From positions 62,001-126,000 of the forward strand of contig MU270039.1 in the NCBI GenBank assembly GCA_021432635.1: a stretch of DNA of 64,000 bases. The letters are read 5' to 3'. Positions 35,164 to 46,082 of the stretch are shown one piece after another. Position 1 is the first letter of the stretch, and each line of letters begins with the position of its first letter. The notes under the pieces are model-generated. The model was not told the DNA's origin, made no database searches, and saw nothing but the letters and a program-made list of their open reading frames with translations. The position numbers and the translations under genes were made by a program. This DNA comes from Thozetella sp. PMI_491 (lineage: Eukaryota; Ascomycota; Sordariomycetes; Chaetosphaeriales; Chaetosphaeriaceae).

Positions 35164-35532
35164 TCAGACGGCGGGCCTTGCATGCCAAAAGAGACGCACC
35201 GCTTCTGGACCTGGAAACACTCCCCTATTAGCTGCATGCCCAGGCTGAGTCTGATATCTGGGGTGGCTTGCCTCGCTCAGTTCTTCGGGCGCGTCAAAGA
35301 CCCAACGATCATTCACATGCTAGTACGTGGTTGATGTCGTTAGAAGACTTGCGCCCTCCAGGCAGCTGCTGGCATCGCTCCTGTTTCTCACCTGGATGTT
35401 GAAATTATAGCCAGCGGTCGAGGCATATGGGTACATCTCGTCGAGGCAGACTCTCAACTCGGAGCCAATCTTGATGTATCGGCTTTGGCGGGGGCTAAAG
35501 ACGTTTTGCTTTCTCGCGTGTGTGCCTTCCAT
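35164..35532 (-). CDS. Small hypothetical protein (two-exon model)
   Basis: Exon 1, 35532-35392, ends at CAG|GTGAGA. Exon 2, 35319-35164, follows a CTAAC-containing intron ending TACTAG. The product is 98 aa, hydrophilic, with DRWVFDAPEELSE in exon 2. Codon-level splicing works, but I recognise no family. It could be the 5' part of a larger decayed gene or a fragment of an island protein. No signal peptide or TM segment is evident. Confidence 0.35.
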
Positions 35533-35981
35533 GGCTTGCTCGAACTACGTGAAGTCTAAGGGTAATTGGGGGAAAGGAAAGACCTGGAGACACCGATACT
35601 CATCTCTGGACCGTGGGCACCAGGCCGGGAGCGCAGAGATATAGTAGGCGTATCAATAAGGCGGCAGCAGAGGCAGCCAACAGAGGCGCATGCTCATCGA
35701 GTTCCAGGTCGCCTCTTGATTTGGATGGCTGGCAGTGTAATAAAATGGCCCACTTAAAGCCTTGCGGGTGTGATCAAGGCGGTATGGCGCACGAAAGTAG
35801 TGCAGGACGCCTGCCGGGCGTCACTTACCGCCACCCAGAGCGCCATGCGGACGAGGCAGCACAGAGGCTTGCTGTGCAACTGACAGGTCAAGGGTGAGCC
35901 CCTAGAAACTAGAGGGGTAGGGCCGGGCAATAAAATTGTCGTCATTCCCTCTCCAGACTTCACGCACGCCAGAACAACGCA
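35533..35981. other. Intergenic region between divergent genes
   Basis: No gene is called. It should contain the promoter of the amino-acid permease. Confidence 0.4.
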
Positions 35982-38363
35982 ATGATCCTAGGCTCGTTCG
36001 TTATGGACAACATGGTGGCAGAAGAAGCGTCAACAGAGTTGCTGTATGTGTTTCCGTGACTGCTCTCGTGAAGATCGTCCGTGTCTCTGTCTGTGGTACC
36101 CAAACTGACCAAGTCTTCGCTTCCGGCAGACAGAGCCTTCGCGGCCTGCAGATATTTGTGCGTTACTGTCCCCCCTGCCCCCTGTTTCACCTTCCTTCTC
36201 CCGCCCGATGCGCTTCCATGCAGTGTTAACAGGTATGCACCCTCAAGTGCATTATCATCAGTAGCGTCATAGGAACTGGTGTGTTTTCCGGCAATGGGGA
36301 GGCGCTTTCGACGGCCGGCCCGCTGGGGCTGATCATCACCGTCATGGTCCTTGGCCTCATCGCTGTCTGTGTTGGTGAGACAGTTAGCGAGCTCGTTCAG
36401 GTTTGGGCTGTGCCGAATGCCGTATATGAGTACATATATGCCTTCGTAGACAAGGATCTCGCGGCCGTGATCGCGCTGTTGTACTGGTAGGTCCTTCCGA
36501 CTCATTGTTGTCTGATGCGTCTGGCCTCATCCACAAGACAGGTATTCTTTTTCCTCGGCATTTGCAGTCCAAATGCTCGGCGCTGCCAACCTTTTGACCT
36601 ATTGGCTCCCGGACAATACCTGGCCACCATTTGTCTTTTACGGGGTGGTCCCTTGGGTCTTGGTCGCAGTCAACATGCTCGGTGTCAGAGTAGGTAACAA
36701 TCTTGGCGACACAGCTGGCTTCTGTACCCGACTCTGACATTCCTCAGATATACGGATGGATCGAAACTGTGTTTGGGTTCCTCAAAGTAGTGCTGCTCTT
36801 CAGTGTCACGTGCCTGCTATATTATATTTCGAATAAAGGTTAGAATGACGAGCGTCACGGACTCCTCACCCACCACTGACATATTCCAGATGGCCTTGCG
36901 CAGCCCGGTGGACGTGAGTATCTTGTAGCATCCGATGGAACACTCCTTGGGAGTGGGTGCTCACCACTTCTTAGCAATTACGGATGGCCTGCAATACAAC
37001 CCAAATACCACATTATCCAAAGCCCACGCTTTCTTGTAGGTATCCGCGGTAACTCAGTCTCTAGTAGGTGCGGCGAACTGACCTTGCAAACAGTCAGGCT
37101 ATTCCGTCCGTCGCCTACAGCTACATCGGCATCGAGACGGCCGTCATCGCCGCATTTGAAGCCAAGACGTCGCGCTCCATGGCGGTTCCGTCGCGGATTA
37201 GCCACTGGTACATTTTTCTGTCGTACTTTCTCTGTACTCTCGGTATAGCCCTCACGGTGCGGTGGGATAACCCGCACCTGCGCCGAGCGCTGGGAGACCT
37301 CCAAGAACCCAGGTCGAACAGCGCCGTCATCATAGCAATCTTCGCGGACGGCCAGGCCTCGCTTGCCGGCTTCGTCAACGGCTGCCTGATTATGAGCCTT
37401 GTGTCCGCCGCCAACACGTCTCTTTACATCTCAAGCCGGACTCTGTATGGCTTGGTAGTTACCTTGAATGGCTCGAATTTTGTCAGCCGATGGCTCAAGG
37501 GATTCGGTTTAATATGGAGAACCACGGGCGTACCGACCCGGAGTCTGTTTTTCACCATGGTCGCCTTCTACTGGCTTCCCTGGCTCAACCAGCTGCAGTC
37601 AATCACGGTGGATTCGGTAGGAAAGACCGCCTGTTTCCCGTAGAAACCTACTAAATGGCATGCACAGGTTCTGAAAACACTCAGTCTGACAGCCAGCATG
37701 GCCACCATTCTTGTCTGGGCGGGGCTATGTCTCGCATTTCACCGCTACGAGCTATGGTCTGTCTCCACATACAATGGTACCGAAGCATTGGGCTGACGAA
37801 TTCTAGGACTGGGCGATGCAAGGCTGCCTTGCTAAACCCAGAGAATGGAGACCTTCGCAAGTTTGTTCGCGGCACACTTGCCTACGAGAATTGTGAGGAC
37901 CGCATGGTCTGGAACGTGGGCATGTCCTTCCAGCCATGGTTGGCGCGTCTTGGCTTCTTAGGGTGCATCCTCGTCTTGGTGTCAGCGTCCGCGACATGGT
38001 GGTCGGTGCAGGCCACTGTTCTCAACGTCGCATCTGCCTACGCCCCGGTAAGTCTGCATGGCTTTGGTTATGTGCGCATGGTACTAACTAGAACCGCAAT
38101 AGCTCATCGCAGCCTTTAGTCTCTGGTCGGTTCTGAAGTTATACCGGCTGGTGTGGCACTACAACGAGATGGAGTGGTGGGTGCCTCTTACTGCTGGTGC
38201 CAACCCTGTGAGGCTCATCGAGACTTTGGAGTACCTGGACTTCGTGTCTGCGTATGCGGCCCGGAGGGGAGAGGGAAGGTATGACAGAGAAGCTAATATG
38301 GTAGCTCTTCAAGAACGGCCGGGGCAGTCTGCAGAGGATACGAGTGACGGGCATCAACACTGA
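35982..38363 (+). CDS. Amino-acid permease (APC superfamily, fungal AAT type)
   Basis: An eleven-exon model: 35982-36043, 36130-36157, 36233-36486, 36542-36689, 36748-36838, 36890-36913, 36975-37035, 37094-37616, 37668-37756, 37807-38047 and 38103-38363 (about 593 aa). TM1 has the conserved VIGTGVFSGNGEAL (GTGLF-type) motif, then TAGPLGL. TM6 has the typical YSYIGIETAVIAAFEAK. About 12 hydrophobic segments and a hydrophilic C-tail fit a plasma-membrane amino-acid/H+ symporter. Exons 3-11 are well supported. The first two exons and the start are tentative: the acceptor into exon 2 was chosen for phase, and the donor after it is weak. It lies between the kinase/CorA pair and the NACHT gene without obvious functional link. 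Confidence 0.82.
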
Positions 38364-38939
38364 GGTGACAGTCCTAATTAATCAATAGCCTAGTCACGCT
38401 GTAGAAGCAGGACATCATTCTGTGGTTTTGTTACAGCAAATGAGGGCAGTGATACCGGTACACAATGCTTCCCAACTATATATAAACATCAAAGGGTGGC
38501 TTAATTTATATAGTGCCATGGATAGCAAGCTGCTGTAAATAACAGATTCTATAATAGAGAGGGCGCTGGACAAGGAAAGTAGAAAGGTGGATACATGTCT
38601 CCTAACTATCTGACTCATCAGCACACGCTTACTTCAATACCCTAGAGAAATCAAGGATCAGGTCCAGTTAGTCCACGAGAGATAGAAGTATTAACCGCCA
38701 TCGTTATGGCTAGGGCAAGAGCTGTGCTTGGGGAATCCTCTAGTAGAAGGTCCTTAGCGGAGACATTTATCCTTTAGGGTACTACTGCCGACCTAGGTAG
38801 ATACTACAGGCTGCGGTACCGTATGCAGCATGTCCCAGGACCCTGTAGAACGAGAACTGATGAGATGCGCTAGTCTTGCCGTCACCTCCACCCCTTGCCC
38901 TTTGAGAACATCTGGGTTGGCTACCTTTGCTTCTCTCAG
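38364..38939. other. Intergenic region
   Basis: 3' flank of the permease, AT-richer than the genes. No gene was recognised. Confidence 0.4.
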
Positions 38940-39408
38940 TTAGAATCTGGTTTCGAGCTCTGCTACAATCTCCTTTCGATCGTCCGCCGTTCGTCCCTTC
39001 CCCCGCTTTGCTGCTGGTCCAAGGCGACGCCACACTTCAATAAACTTGTTTCCGCTCTCCGGACTCACTCCAATGGCTCGAAACGCTTCCTTTATTCTCT
39101 CATGCCCCCTTGGCAGCGTGGAAATCCTCCATTGACACTGCGTTCAGCCCTCGGCGATCCTGCTCCTCCAAAGTCTCCATATAGAACGCACTGAGCTGAA
39201 TGCAGTATAGAACCAGCCCGGCCAGCCCTGCCGCTACCGCGGTCGCGACCGATGATCCCGTCAAGGGTTTAGATCTCTCGACGGCGACGTCCCCGAAGCG
39301 TTCTCTGAGCACGTTATGCCCAGGAAAAATAAAATCCACCTTATTCGGATTTACATATTCTACCGGCCACCCAAGAGCATTTGCCGCGCCAATCTTGAAG
39401 ATATGGTC
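38940..39408 (-). pseudogene. C-terminal fragment of a subtilisin-like (S8) peptidase domain
   Basis: The minus strand encodes FIFPGHNV, then TGSSVATAVAAGLA, the catalytic-Ser block of S8 peptidases as found in fungal multi-domain (NLR-associated) subtilisins. A typical tail follows (EAFRAIGVSP, KFIEVWRRLGPAAK) to TAA at 38942-38940. The tail is in a different frame: one extra base in the G run (plus-strand C run 39105-39109) would account for it. Upstream, an in-frame TAG (39411-39409) closes the frame, and no Asp or His catalytic blocks are found. It is therefore a truncated, frameshifted remnant. It sits directly beside the intact NACHT gene. Confidence 0.65.
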
Positions 39409-40154
39409 CTAGAATGGGCTCTTCTTCAATACCTAGCACATTCTTGAGAATATCGGGTTTCGTGAGAGTTCCGTAGAAAAATTAAAGTATAGGACGGTGG
39501 GGTTGGGCTCTATATGCGTGCCAAAGGCTGTTTCCCGGAAATTAGGGTCCGCAGCTTCGAGAGTGGCTAGGTACCTAGTTAGACAGAATGCTTTTGCGGA
39601 TAGTTCTGCAGGGCAGGAAGCGGGGGTGGTGTAGGAGGTTTTGTTGGTCGGCTCCATCCTGAACGATTCCCAAAACAGTGGGTCTGGGCTTCCATTTTCG
39701 GAAGGCCCAACATCGACACCGGCCGGTACTAAGAGTGTAATAGCGCGTGCCCGATCAAGGACGTTGCGATCTTGGCGCTTAGTTCGACTGGGGCATGTCT
39801 GTTACCATAGTCTTTCGTATGTGCATTATCATCAATCACAATATAGTTGAGAGATGGCTTCGGGAGACGAAATTCTCGGCTCTGAGCACGCTGCCACAAT
39901 CACAAGTTGGTCGCATGCAGGTTGCCTTTGTGGCGGTGGCTTAGTCAGAAGCAATTTTCTGTTCATCTCGGGGCGGACGACAAGGCTCTGAGCCTTTTTC
40001 AGAATATCATCGAAAGCGGTATCTATCACGGATCTGGTAGCTCCTGGGATCGCCCCCCTTCTATCTTGTAAAGCTGGCTCGGCTTCTGGCGCTGGGCTGA
40101 CTGATTCAATATCTTGCTACGAGTTGAAGGACAGGGCTCTCCATATCGGCGAAA
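39409..40154. other. Degenerate open stretch upstream of the NACHT gene
   Basis: The minus strand is open for long runs in shifting frames (39433-39780 and 39832-40029), with protein-like composition but no recognisable domain. I read it as further remains of the S8-containing gene. On the plus strand it must hold the NACHT-gene promoter. Confidence 0.35.
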
Positions 40155-43100
40155 ATGCCACTGGCGCCCGTTGTGTCGGCTCTGGCGAGGCAGACGATCA
40201 AGACGGCATGTGAAGAGCTTCAGAGAACCATCTCTCCATCCGAATCCAGAGAATTTGGCAGTACGACGCTTGACCATGTACGGAAGGCAGTCCTCGAGCT
40301 AGAGAACCAGTTGGCAGCAAGGCGCTCCCTCCGCTACATGCGTCGACTATCTCCACTCTTCAAAGGTCTAGAGCACTATTCCAAGGTTCTTGATATCCTA
40401 TGCAACGGAACCCCATTTATGCCGTGGGTCTGGGCGCCCATCACCCTTATCCTCCGAGTCGCTTCCGAGCATGCGGAGGCATTCGAGCAGATCATCAAGG
40501 GTTATTCCCGCATCTCTAGCTCGCTGCTGAGACTCGAGATACTCAGCGATGCCTTTGTCCGGAACCAGGACTTTCAGCAGACCCTAGCCGTCTTCTATGC
40601 CGACATACTAGCGTTTCACAAGCATGCATATCAGTTCGTGAAGAGAAGCGGTAAGTCTTAGCAGCCCCTGGTACCTTCAGGTAGCTATTGAGACTTTATA
40701 CTAACCCCTTCTAGGGTGGCAGTTGCTTTTCCTCACATCATGGGGTCGCTTCCAGAGACGTTTCGACGGCATAATCGAGGATATGAAACGACACGAAAAC
40801 TTGATAGATCTCGAGGCTAACGCCCGCAATATTGCTGAGTCGCGAAAAGCGCACCAGGATATCCGCACCTGGCGGGAAGAGCAGCTCGAAATCGTGAGCC
40901 GATTTGAGGAAGAGCAAGCAGCGAATCAATACCAGTCCATCATGTCGTGGCTCAAGATAGATGAGTCAGATCAACTAGCCATTTTCGACCTAGCAGCCGC
41001 AGAGGGCCTTAAGCATCCCGGAACCTGCTCATGGATTCTGAAGCACCCAAAGATGACTACATGGCTTCAGCGTAAGCAGGACCTCCCCTTCCTCAGGCTG
41101 GAAGGCTCGGCCGGCTGCGGGAAGAGTGTGCTCTCGTCGCAACTCGTCAACTTCATAAAGACAACTTCCTTTGTCATGCACCACTTCTGCTCTTATGCGC
41201 ACGCATCGTCCACCAAGTACGAGGATATCTTGAAATCATTACTCTTGCAACTCCTTCGAAGAGACGGAGATCTCTGCGCGCATGTCTACAAACGATGCAT
41301 CTTGGAAAAGCAGGCTGCGACTCGCTCCGCCCTTGACCAGTTGCTGCGAACAGCGTTCGCTAGCATGTCCAACGACCCAAGTAAGCCGGAGTACATATGG
41401 ATCGTGTTTGATGGACTGGAGCAGTGCACCAACGACACACAGGCGCGTGTCATGAGTTTGATGGAACAGATCTCGTCTACCAAATCGTCGTCAACCGGAG
41501 AAACAATCTGCAAGGTTCTTGTATCTAGTCGATCCATGCCGGCATTCTCCAGTCGATCACGCAAACGGCAGGTAGTCTCACTCGCCGATGAGAAAGAACA
41601 TTTGCATGCGGCCATTGGCCTGTATTCTTCTCAGAGGTTACACTCTCTACTTCAAAAGCTCAGCCAACTCAGCATTGGGCCCGGAGATCTCGAAGAAATT
41701 GCAAGAGGTATCACAACAAAGGCAGACGGTAACCCTCCCCCTTCCCCCGGGGCAGAAATAGTGGTCACTAATCAGTTTGTAGGTATGTTTCTTTATGCGC
41801 GGCTAGTTCTCGATCACATCACCACCAACATATTCTATTCCGCGGACGAGATTAAATCCTCTGTTCATCAACTGCCACCGGAACTTAATGATTTGTTAGT
41901 AGCCGCTGCTCATGGTTGTTCATACGAAAGCTGACGTTGCTAGCTATCATGAAATCTTGAACCGTATCATCTTCTGCTTGGACTCTCGCTCTAGAGAGCG
42001 GGTAAAGTGTGCGCTAGGCTGGATAGCGTTTGCGAAACGCCCCCTCAGAAAGCTCGAGCTTCTCTCTGCGATTTCGTTCAGTGAAGGAAACTCTGACACT
42101 ACTTGCATTGCTCCGAGATATATGTTGGATATGTGCGGACCGTTCATCCACGAAAGCCAAGACACGACCTTGACGTTTATACACGTCTCCGTGAAAGAGT
42201 AGGCAATACTAGAGAGATCGGTGAGTGAGAATAGACTAACATCTCGCAAAGGTTTCTCCAAAGCCCTTCTACTACTCCAGGGATTTCGGAGCAAGATTCC
42301 CTCTTGGAACAAAGCATTGCCTGTGTCACTTGCTTACTCTCCGGTTTGGAGGTGTTTGAACACCATGACGAGCAGGCCAGATATCTACGAGTCGTCAAGG
42401 GTCTTCATGGGCTCCATATATACGCTACAGAATATTGGACCGAATATTTACTAACACATGTTGCCTCTACATTCGGCCTGCAGACGACCTCCTGTTTCTT
42501 TTCTCTTGTTCAACGGCTAGCGGGGAAACTTGACTTGAGTGCTGATCCATATGCTTATAAGGAGACTCCTGTGGCAGAAGAGCGATTAAAATTCCTCCAG
42601 GAACATCCAATTATATATCGGCAGGTCGAAAGAGCCGTACAGGCCCGATCACTTGCACGAATGAAAGCCCAATATTCCAAAGAGCTTGGTAGGCTCTCTT
42701 GCACGGGTTTAACTTGAACAAAATCACTAACTTTGTCCGTAGCTGGCGAAAGCTCTAGTACAAATGCTGCTCCAGCAGGAATAGGTGGCTTACTAGAATC
42801 CTACCAGCGGGCTGTCCGGGCTCTCCTCGACGAGCACGCCTTTCCCGGGGCCACTGCCGAAGAACTTGAAGCGTTCAAGACCCAGTTTCGACATTCAGCT
42901 TTCACTTGTCGGCTCGGATCCTGTCCCAGGGCAACCGTGGGGTTCGATTCCAATACATTGCGAGCCGAACACGAAAGAAGCCATATACGTCAGCTTCGAT
43001 GCACATTTCCTGGGTGCCACTACCCTCTCCCGTTCGGATCCGACCAAGCCCTCAAAGCCCACGCCAACAAGTATCACGTGAGAGAATCCCCACGCAATTC

Positions 43101-44559
43101 TATACGTCGAGATATGCACACTAAAAGACTACATGGGGTACCGGATATCTCCAAGGCCTCGCACACTTATGCAACAAGTCATCCAGGGCTGCCGCCTCGC
43201 CCTCCTCCTCGCGAGACACCAACTTTGCATCCCGGGAATATACATAATCGCGATGAAAGAATAAGCAACAATCATATGAACAAGCAACGGCACTATTTAA
43301 ATGAGTTGCAACCCGGGATGAAAGCGACGGTCGAAAACGCGAGCAGTGGTAGCTTAATGATGTCCTCCAGTGAGAACGACGGGCCTGCTGGGGGCTCAGA
43401 AATAGACGACTGTTTCGACAATCCCCACGTAGGCGAGGATCGACGAGAACCATCAAATCAGACGGATGTCTTGAAGGCGCTGCCATATGGAGCCGACCAG
43501 CTTCAAGGAATTCCGGTCCCAGTTATACCTAATTCCCTGCCCGGGTTCTCACTATTTCTCACAAAAGCCTGGGCCCGGGCCCTTTCGCCACCTAATTCAG
43601 AGTGCATTCTAAATATCCCAGTTACGAAATGGATGCCACGAGACCTAGTCGAATCGCTCAAGTACGCTCCACTACGGGATGTTTTGGCCCAAGTGTGTGG
43701 GTGGTTGGCTACGGAGCAGGTAAAGATGCGTAGTGGGGTCACAGGATTTTCCGACAGCCCTCTTACAGGCTTTGTCCTAAACTCTCTGCCACGGGACCGA
43801 CAGTGGATTTATTCTATGTCACCAGATGAGATTATGAATTATGCAAATCAATCTTGCGACAAGTTGCGAATGTCCTTAGAACAAGCACTCATCTCACAAG
43901 AGGCCACTGTCGGCCAGGCAAATCCCAATAGTACCTCAGCACTCACAACCTCCCAAGTGTTATCCCCACCAAACGACGATGACATAAAGGATATGGAGTT
44001 TACGGCAACAGCGAGAGCTTCTGGGCACATGGAGGGAATAGATGGCCCGTTGCAGCACGGAAATTACATTGGCGACGGAAACGACCCAACTTTGTACGCT
44101 TACGCTGGTCTAGGCTTGATCACAGAGACTGGTGATCGCAACGGAGTGTCAGACCCAGGTGCGCCCGAGGCCATAACGAACAGCCCCTGCATGTATGCCG
44201 AAGACATGGCGGAGTACTCGACCCGGCCGGAGCGCCACGGCAGCCTAAGCCTGGAGCAGCAGAAGGAGCTAATGGATATGCTTGAGGCCGAAGGGTTGCA
44301 AGAAATCGATGCTTTCCTGAACTCAGAGAGGAGTCTTGTCGCGAGCGGCGTGGACTGGAACGTCCAAGGGCCGATACAGCAGCAGGGACAGATGTCAATC
44401 TCGGAGGTGGGCGTCCCCATCCTACACTCAACCCCGAGCAGCGGCGTCAGCGTCGACACAGGGATTGCCGAGTTCCCCGCGCTGGCGATACCGCCCCTGG
44501 ACGCGAAGTACTTTTGGTCAGATATGGGCGAGATGGGCCAACCGATTCAGTACAACTAA
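40155..44559 (+). CDS. NLR-like NACHT NTPase with paired C2H2 fingers
   Basis: A six-exon model: 40155-40650, 40715-41728, 41783-41894, 41944-42198, 42252-42688 and 42743-44559, giving 1376 aa. The N-terminal domain (residues 60-220; CNGTPFMPWVWAPI, HKHAYQF, SWGRFQRRFD) is the one I recall as DUF7708 of fungal STAND proteins. NACHT follows: Walker A GSAGCGKS (Lys302), Walker B IVFDGLEQC (396-403), a sensor-like VLVSSR and GMFLYARLVLD. The winged-helix region ends at FIHVSVKEFL. Two zinc fingers lie near 827-852 (C-X4-C-X15-H-X3-H) and 858-883 (C-X4-C-X14-H-X4-H). The 490-residue tail is acidic and unassigned. No WD40, ankyrin or TPR sensor is seen. The frame ends at TAA 44557-44559 but reopens in the same frame (see 44785-45633). 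Confidence 0.88.
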
Positions 44560-44784
44560 TTAGTCTGTCCCCTTGAGGCCCGGGGGGCGGGAGCCGCACG
44601 GTCTGTGAGACCCGCCACAGCATCGCAGAATCCGACGATAGCGACCTCGACACCACCCTTAGGTTCCTTGTGCGCACCTCCTCTATCGATACCAGTGGGG
44701 GAGTCCAAATCCTCCCTGCCGTCGGTCGCGAACCTCGTCGAGCTCCCCCGCCAAAGCTCGCCCCCCTCCGAGACTTCGCAGGAG

Positions 44785-45633
44785 ATGAAAGCCAGCATTT
44801 TGAATCAGCCCATCGTTATGGCCCTGATTAGTTGTCTCAATTCAGAAGATATACAGACTTTGAGAGAATGGCCGCCGGAGAAAATATGGGAGGTGGCCGA
44901 AGAGTGGATGGACCAGCGGTGTGCCCAAATGAATGCAAATGCTTATAGTGCCATCCACGGCCCCAACGAAACCTTTTTATACCACCCGTTGGTTAAGGCC
45001 ATGGCGAGTACTCTCGGATCAGAAGAAAGGCAGACGATAAGCAACATGCAGCCACCAGAGATATGGTCGCTGGTCGTCAAGTGGATAAACCAACAGCGCG
45101 CCGCAATGAATAAGATAATCTCGGAGGATCACAACACCATACACGAGCCACAAATGAGCGACCAATACACGATTCTATCCATTGTAGGTCAATCTTCGCA
45201 CCGAAAAGATCAAAATCTAACACTACTCCAGGACTCCAGCATCCGTGAGGTGTTGGAGTATTGCCCCCCCTTAGAACAGTCGCGCATTAACAGATTGCCG
45301 TTCGAGGAGAGGAAGAGGATTGCTCTTAATTGGATACAGCAATTTATTCGTTTAAAGAACAGAGGTATGCTGTTTTCGAATACTCCGGATGAGGCTTGGT
45401 TCCGCGAGGCGCTTTCCAGCATTAAAGCCTGGCCATTGATGAACGCGATAAACATAACACCCGGCATACTGGTTAATGTGTACCAGGCATATTCCAGCAT
45501 ACCCATTGGAATTAGCAAGTTGGGTCATCTCAGGAGCTGGATAGCCCTGGAATCTATTACGATGACCACCATAGACGTAGAAATTCTGCAATTACTGGAA
45601 TTCCGTCGATGGATAAAGGATAAAGCTATATAG
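44785..45633 (+). CDS. Helical-repeat protein, in frame with the NACHT gene
   Basis: An open frame runs from just past the NACHT stop (44560) to TAG 45633. The first ATG is 44785 (282 aa). I recognise no family. At least two copies of a roughly 59-residue unit are visible: PIVMALISCLNSEDIQTL...PPEKIWEVAEEWM and PLVKAMASTLGSEERQTI...PPEIWSLVVKWI. A third, more diverged copy (IREVLEY...ALNWIQQF) and perhaps a fourth follow. The pattern is amphipathic helices with a conserved PPE-IW turn. It is either a separate gene with an in-frame leader, or a C-terminal repeat domain of the NACHT protein cut off by a single TAA (stop mutation or read-through). Confidence 0.6.
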   Translation: MKASILNQPIVMALISCLNSEDIQTLREWPPEKIWEVAEEWMDQRCAQMNANAYSAIHGPNETFLYHPLVKAMASTLGSEERQTISNMQPPEIWSLVVKWINQQRAAMNKIISEDHNTIHEPQMSDQYTILSIVGQSSHRKDQNLTLLQDSSIREVLEYCPPLEQSRINRLPFEERKRIALNWIQQFIRLKNRGMLFSNTPDEAWFREALSSIKAWPLMNAINITPGILVNVYQAYSSIPIGISKLGHLRSWIALESITMTTIDVEILQLLEFRRWIKDKAI

Positions 45634-45661
45634 AAGACTGCGGCCCAGTCTAACCAGCCTC

Positions 45662-45865
45662 ATGCGGCCCTTACCCAGCAATCCACGAAAGCAAGCCTTT
45701 GACACATTGCCCAATGTCCCGACTTCTCCCCAGCTTCGAAATATCACCCAGATCGAGATTGAAAACTATCGAAGAGACCACCCAAGCAAGGCTAATTTCT
45801 CCAACGAAGCCATGGTTAGAATGTCACGCGGTTTGAAGTTCAAGGTGCCAGACCGGAAAACATAA
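45662..45865 (+). CDS. Small hypothetical ORF
   Basis: 67 codons from ATG 45662, 28 nt after the repeat ORF and in another frame. The product is hydrophilic and basic (PRKQAF, SRGLKFKVPDRKT). It could be a downstream exon of the preceding gene or non-coding. There are no motifs. Confidence 0.25.
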   Translation: MRPLPSNPRKQAFDTLPNVPTSPQLRNITQIEIENYRRDHPSKANFSNEAMVRMSRGLKFKVPDRKT

Positions 45866-46082
45866 GAAATTGCCTGCTTATTTCCTATACAATTATATAT
45901 ATAATTCCATGTACAATTAGAGATGTTATTAGAGATGGGAAATCATGCCCCCGAAAGTACTGTTTGCCGTTGTTGACTTCCTCGCATGGTGGACAATCCC
46001 TAGATCGATACCATCGTCTCCAGAAACACCTCCAACACATAGACTATCCTCGTATTTTCGATCCTTCAACGAGATTATATGA

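Noticed and set aside
35960-36505. 181-codon frame on the minus strand
   Set aside because: It is antisense to the first exons of the amino-acid permease, whose TM motifs are clear.
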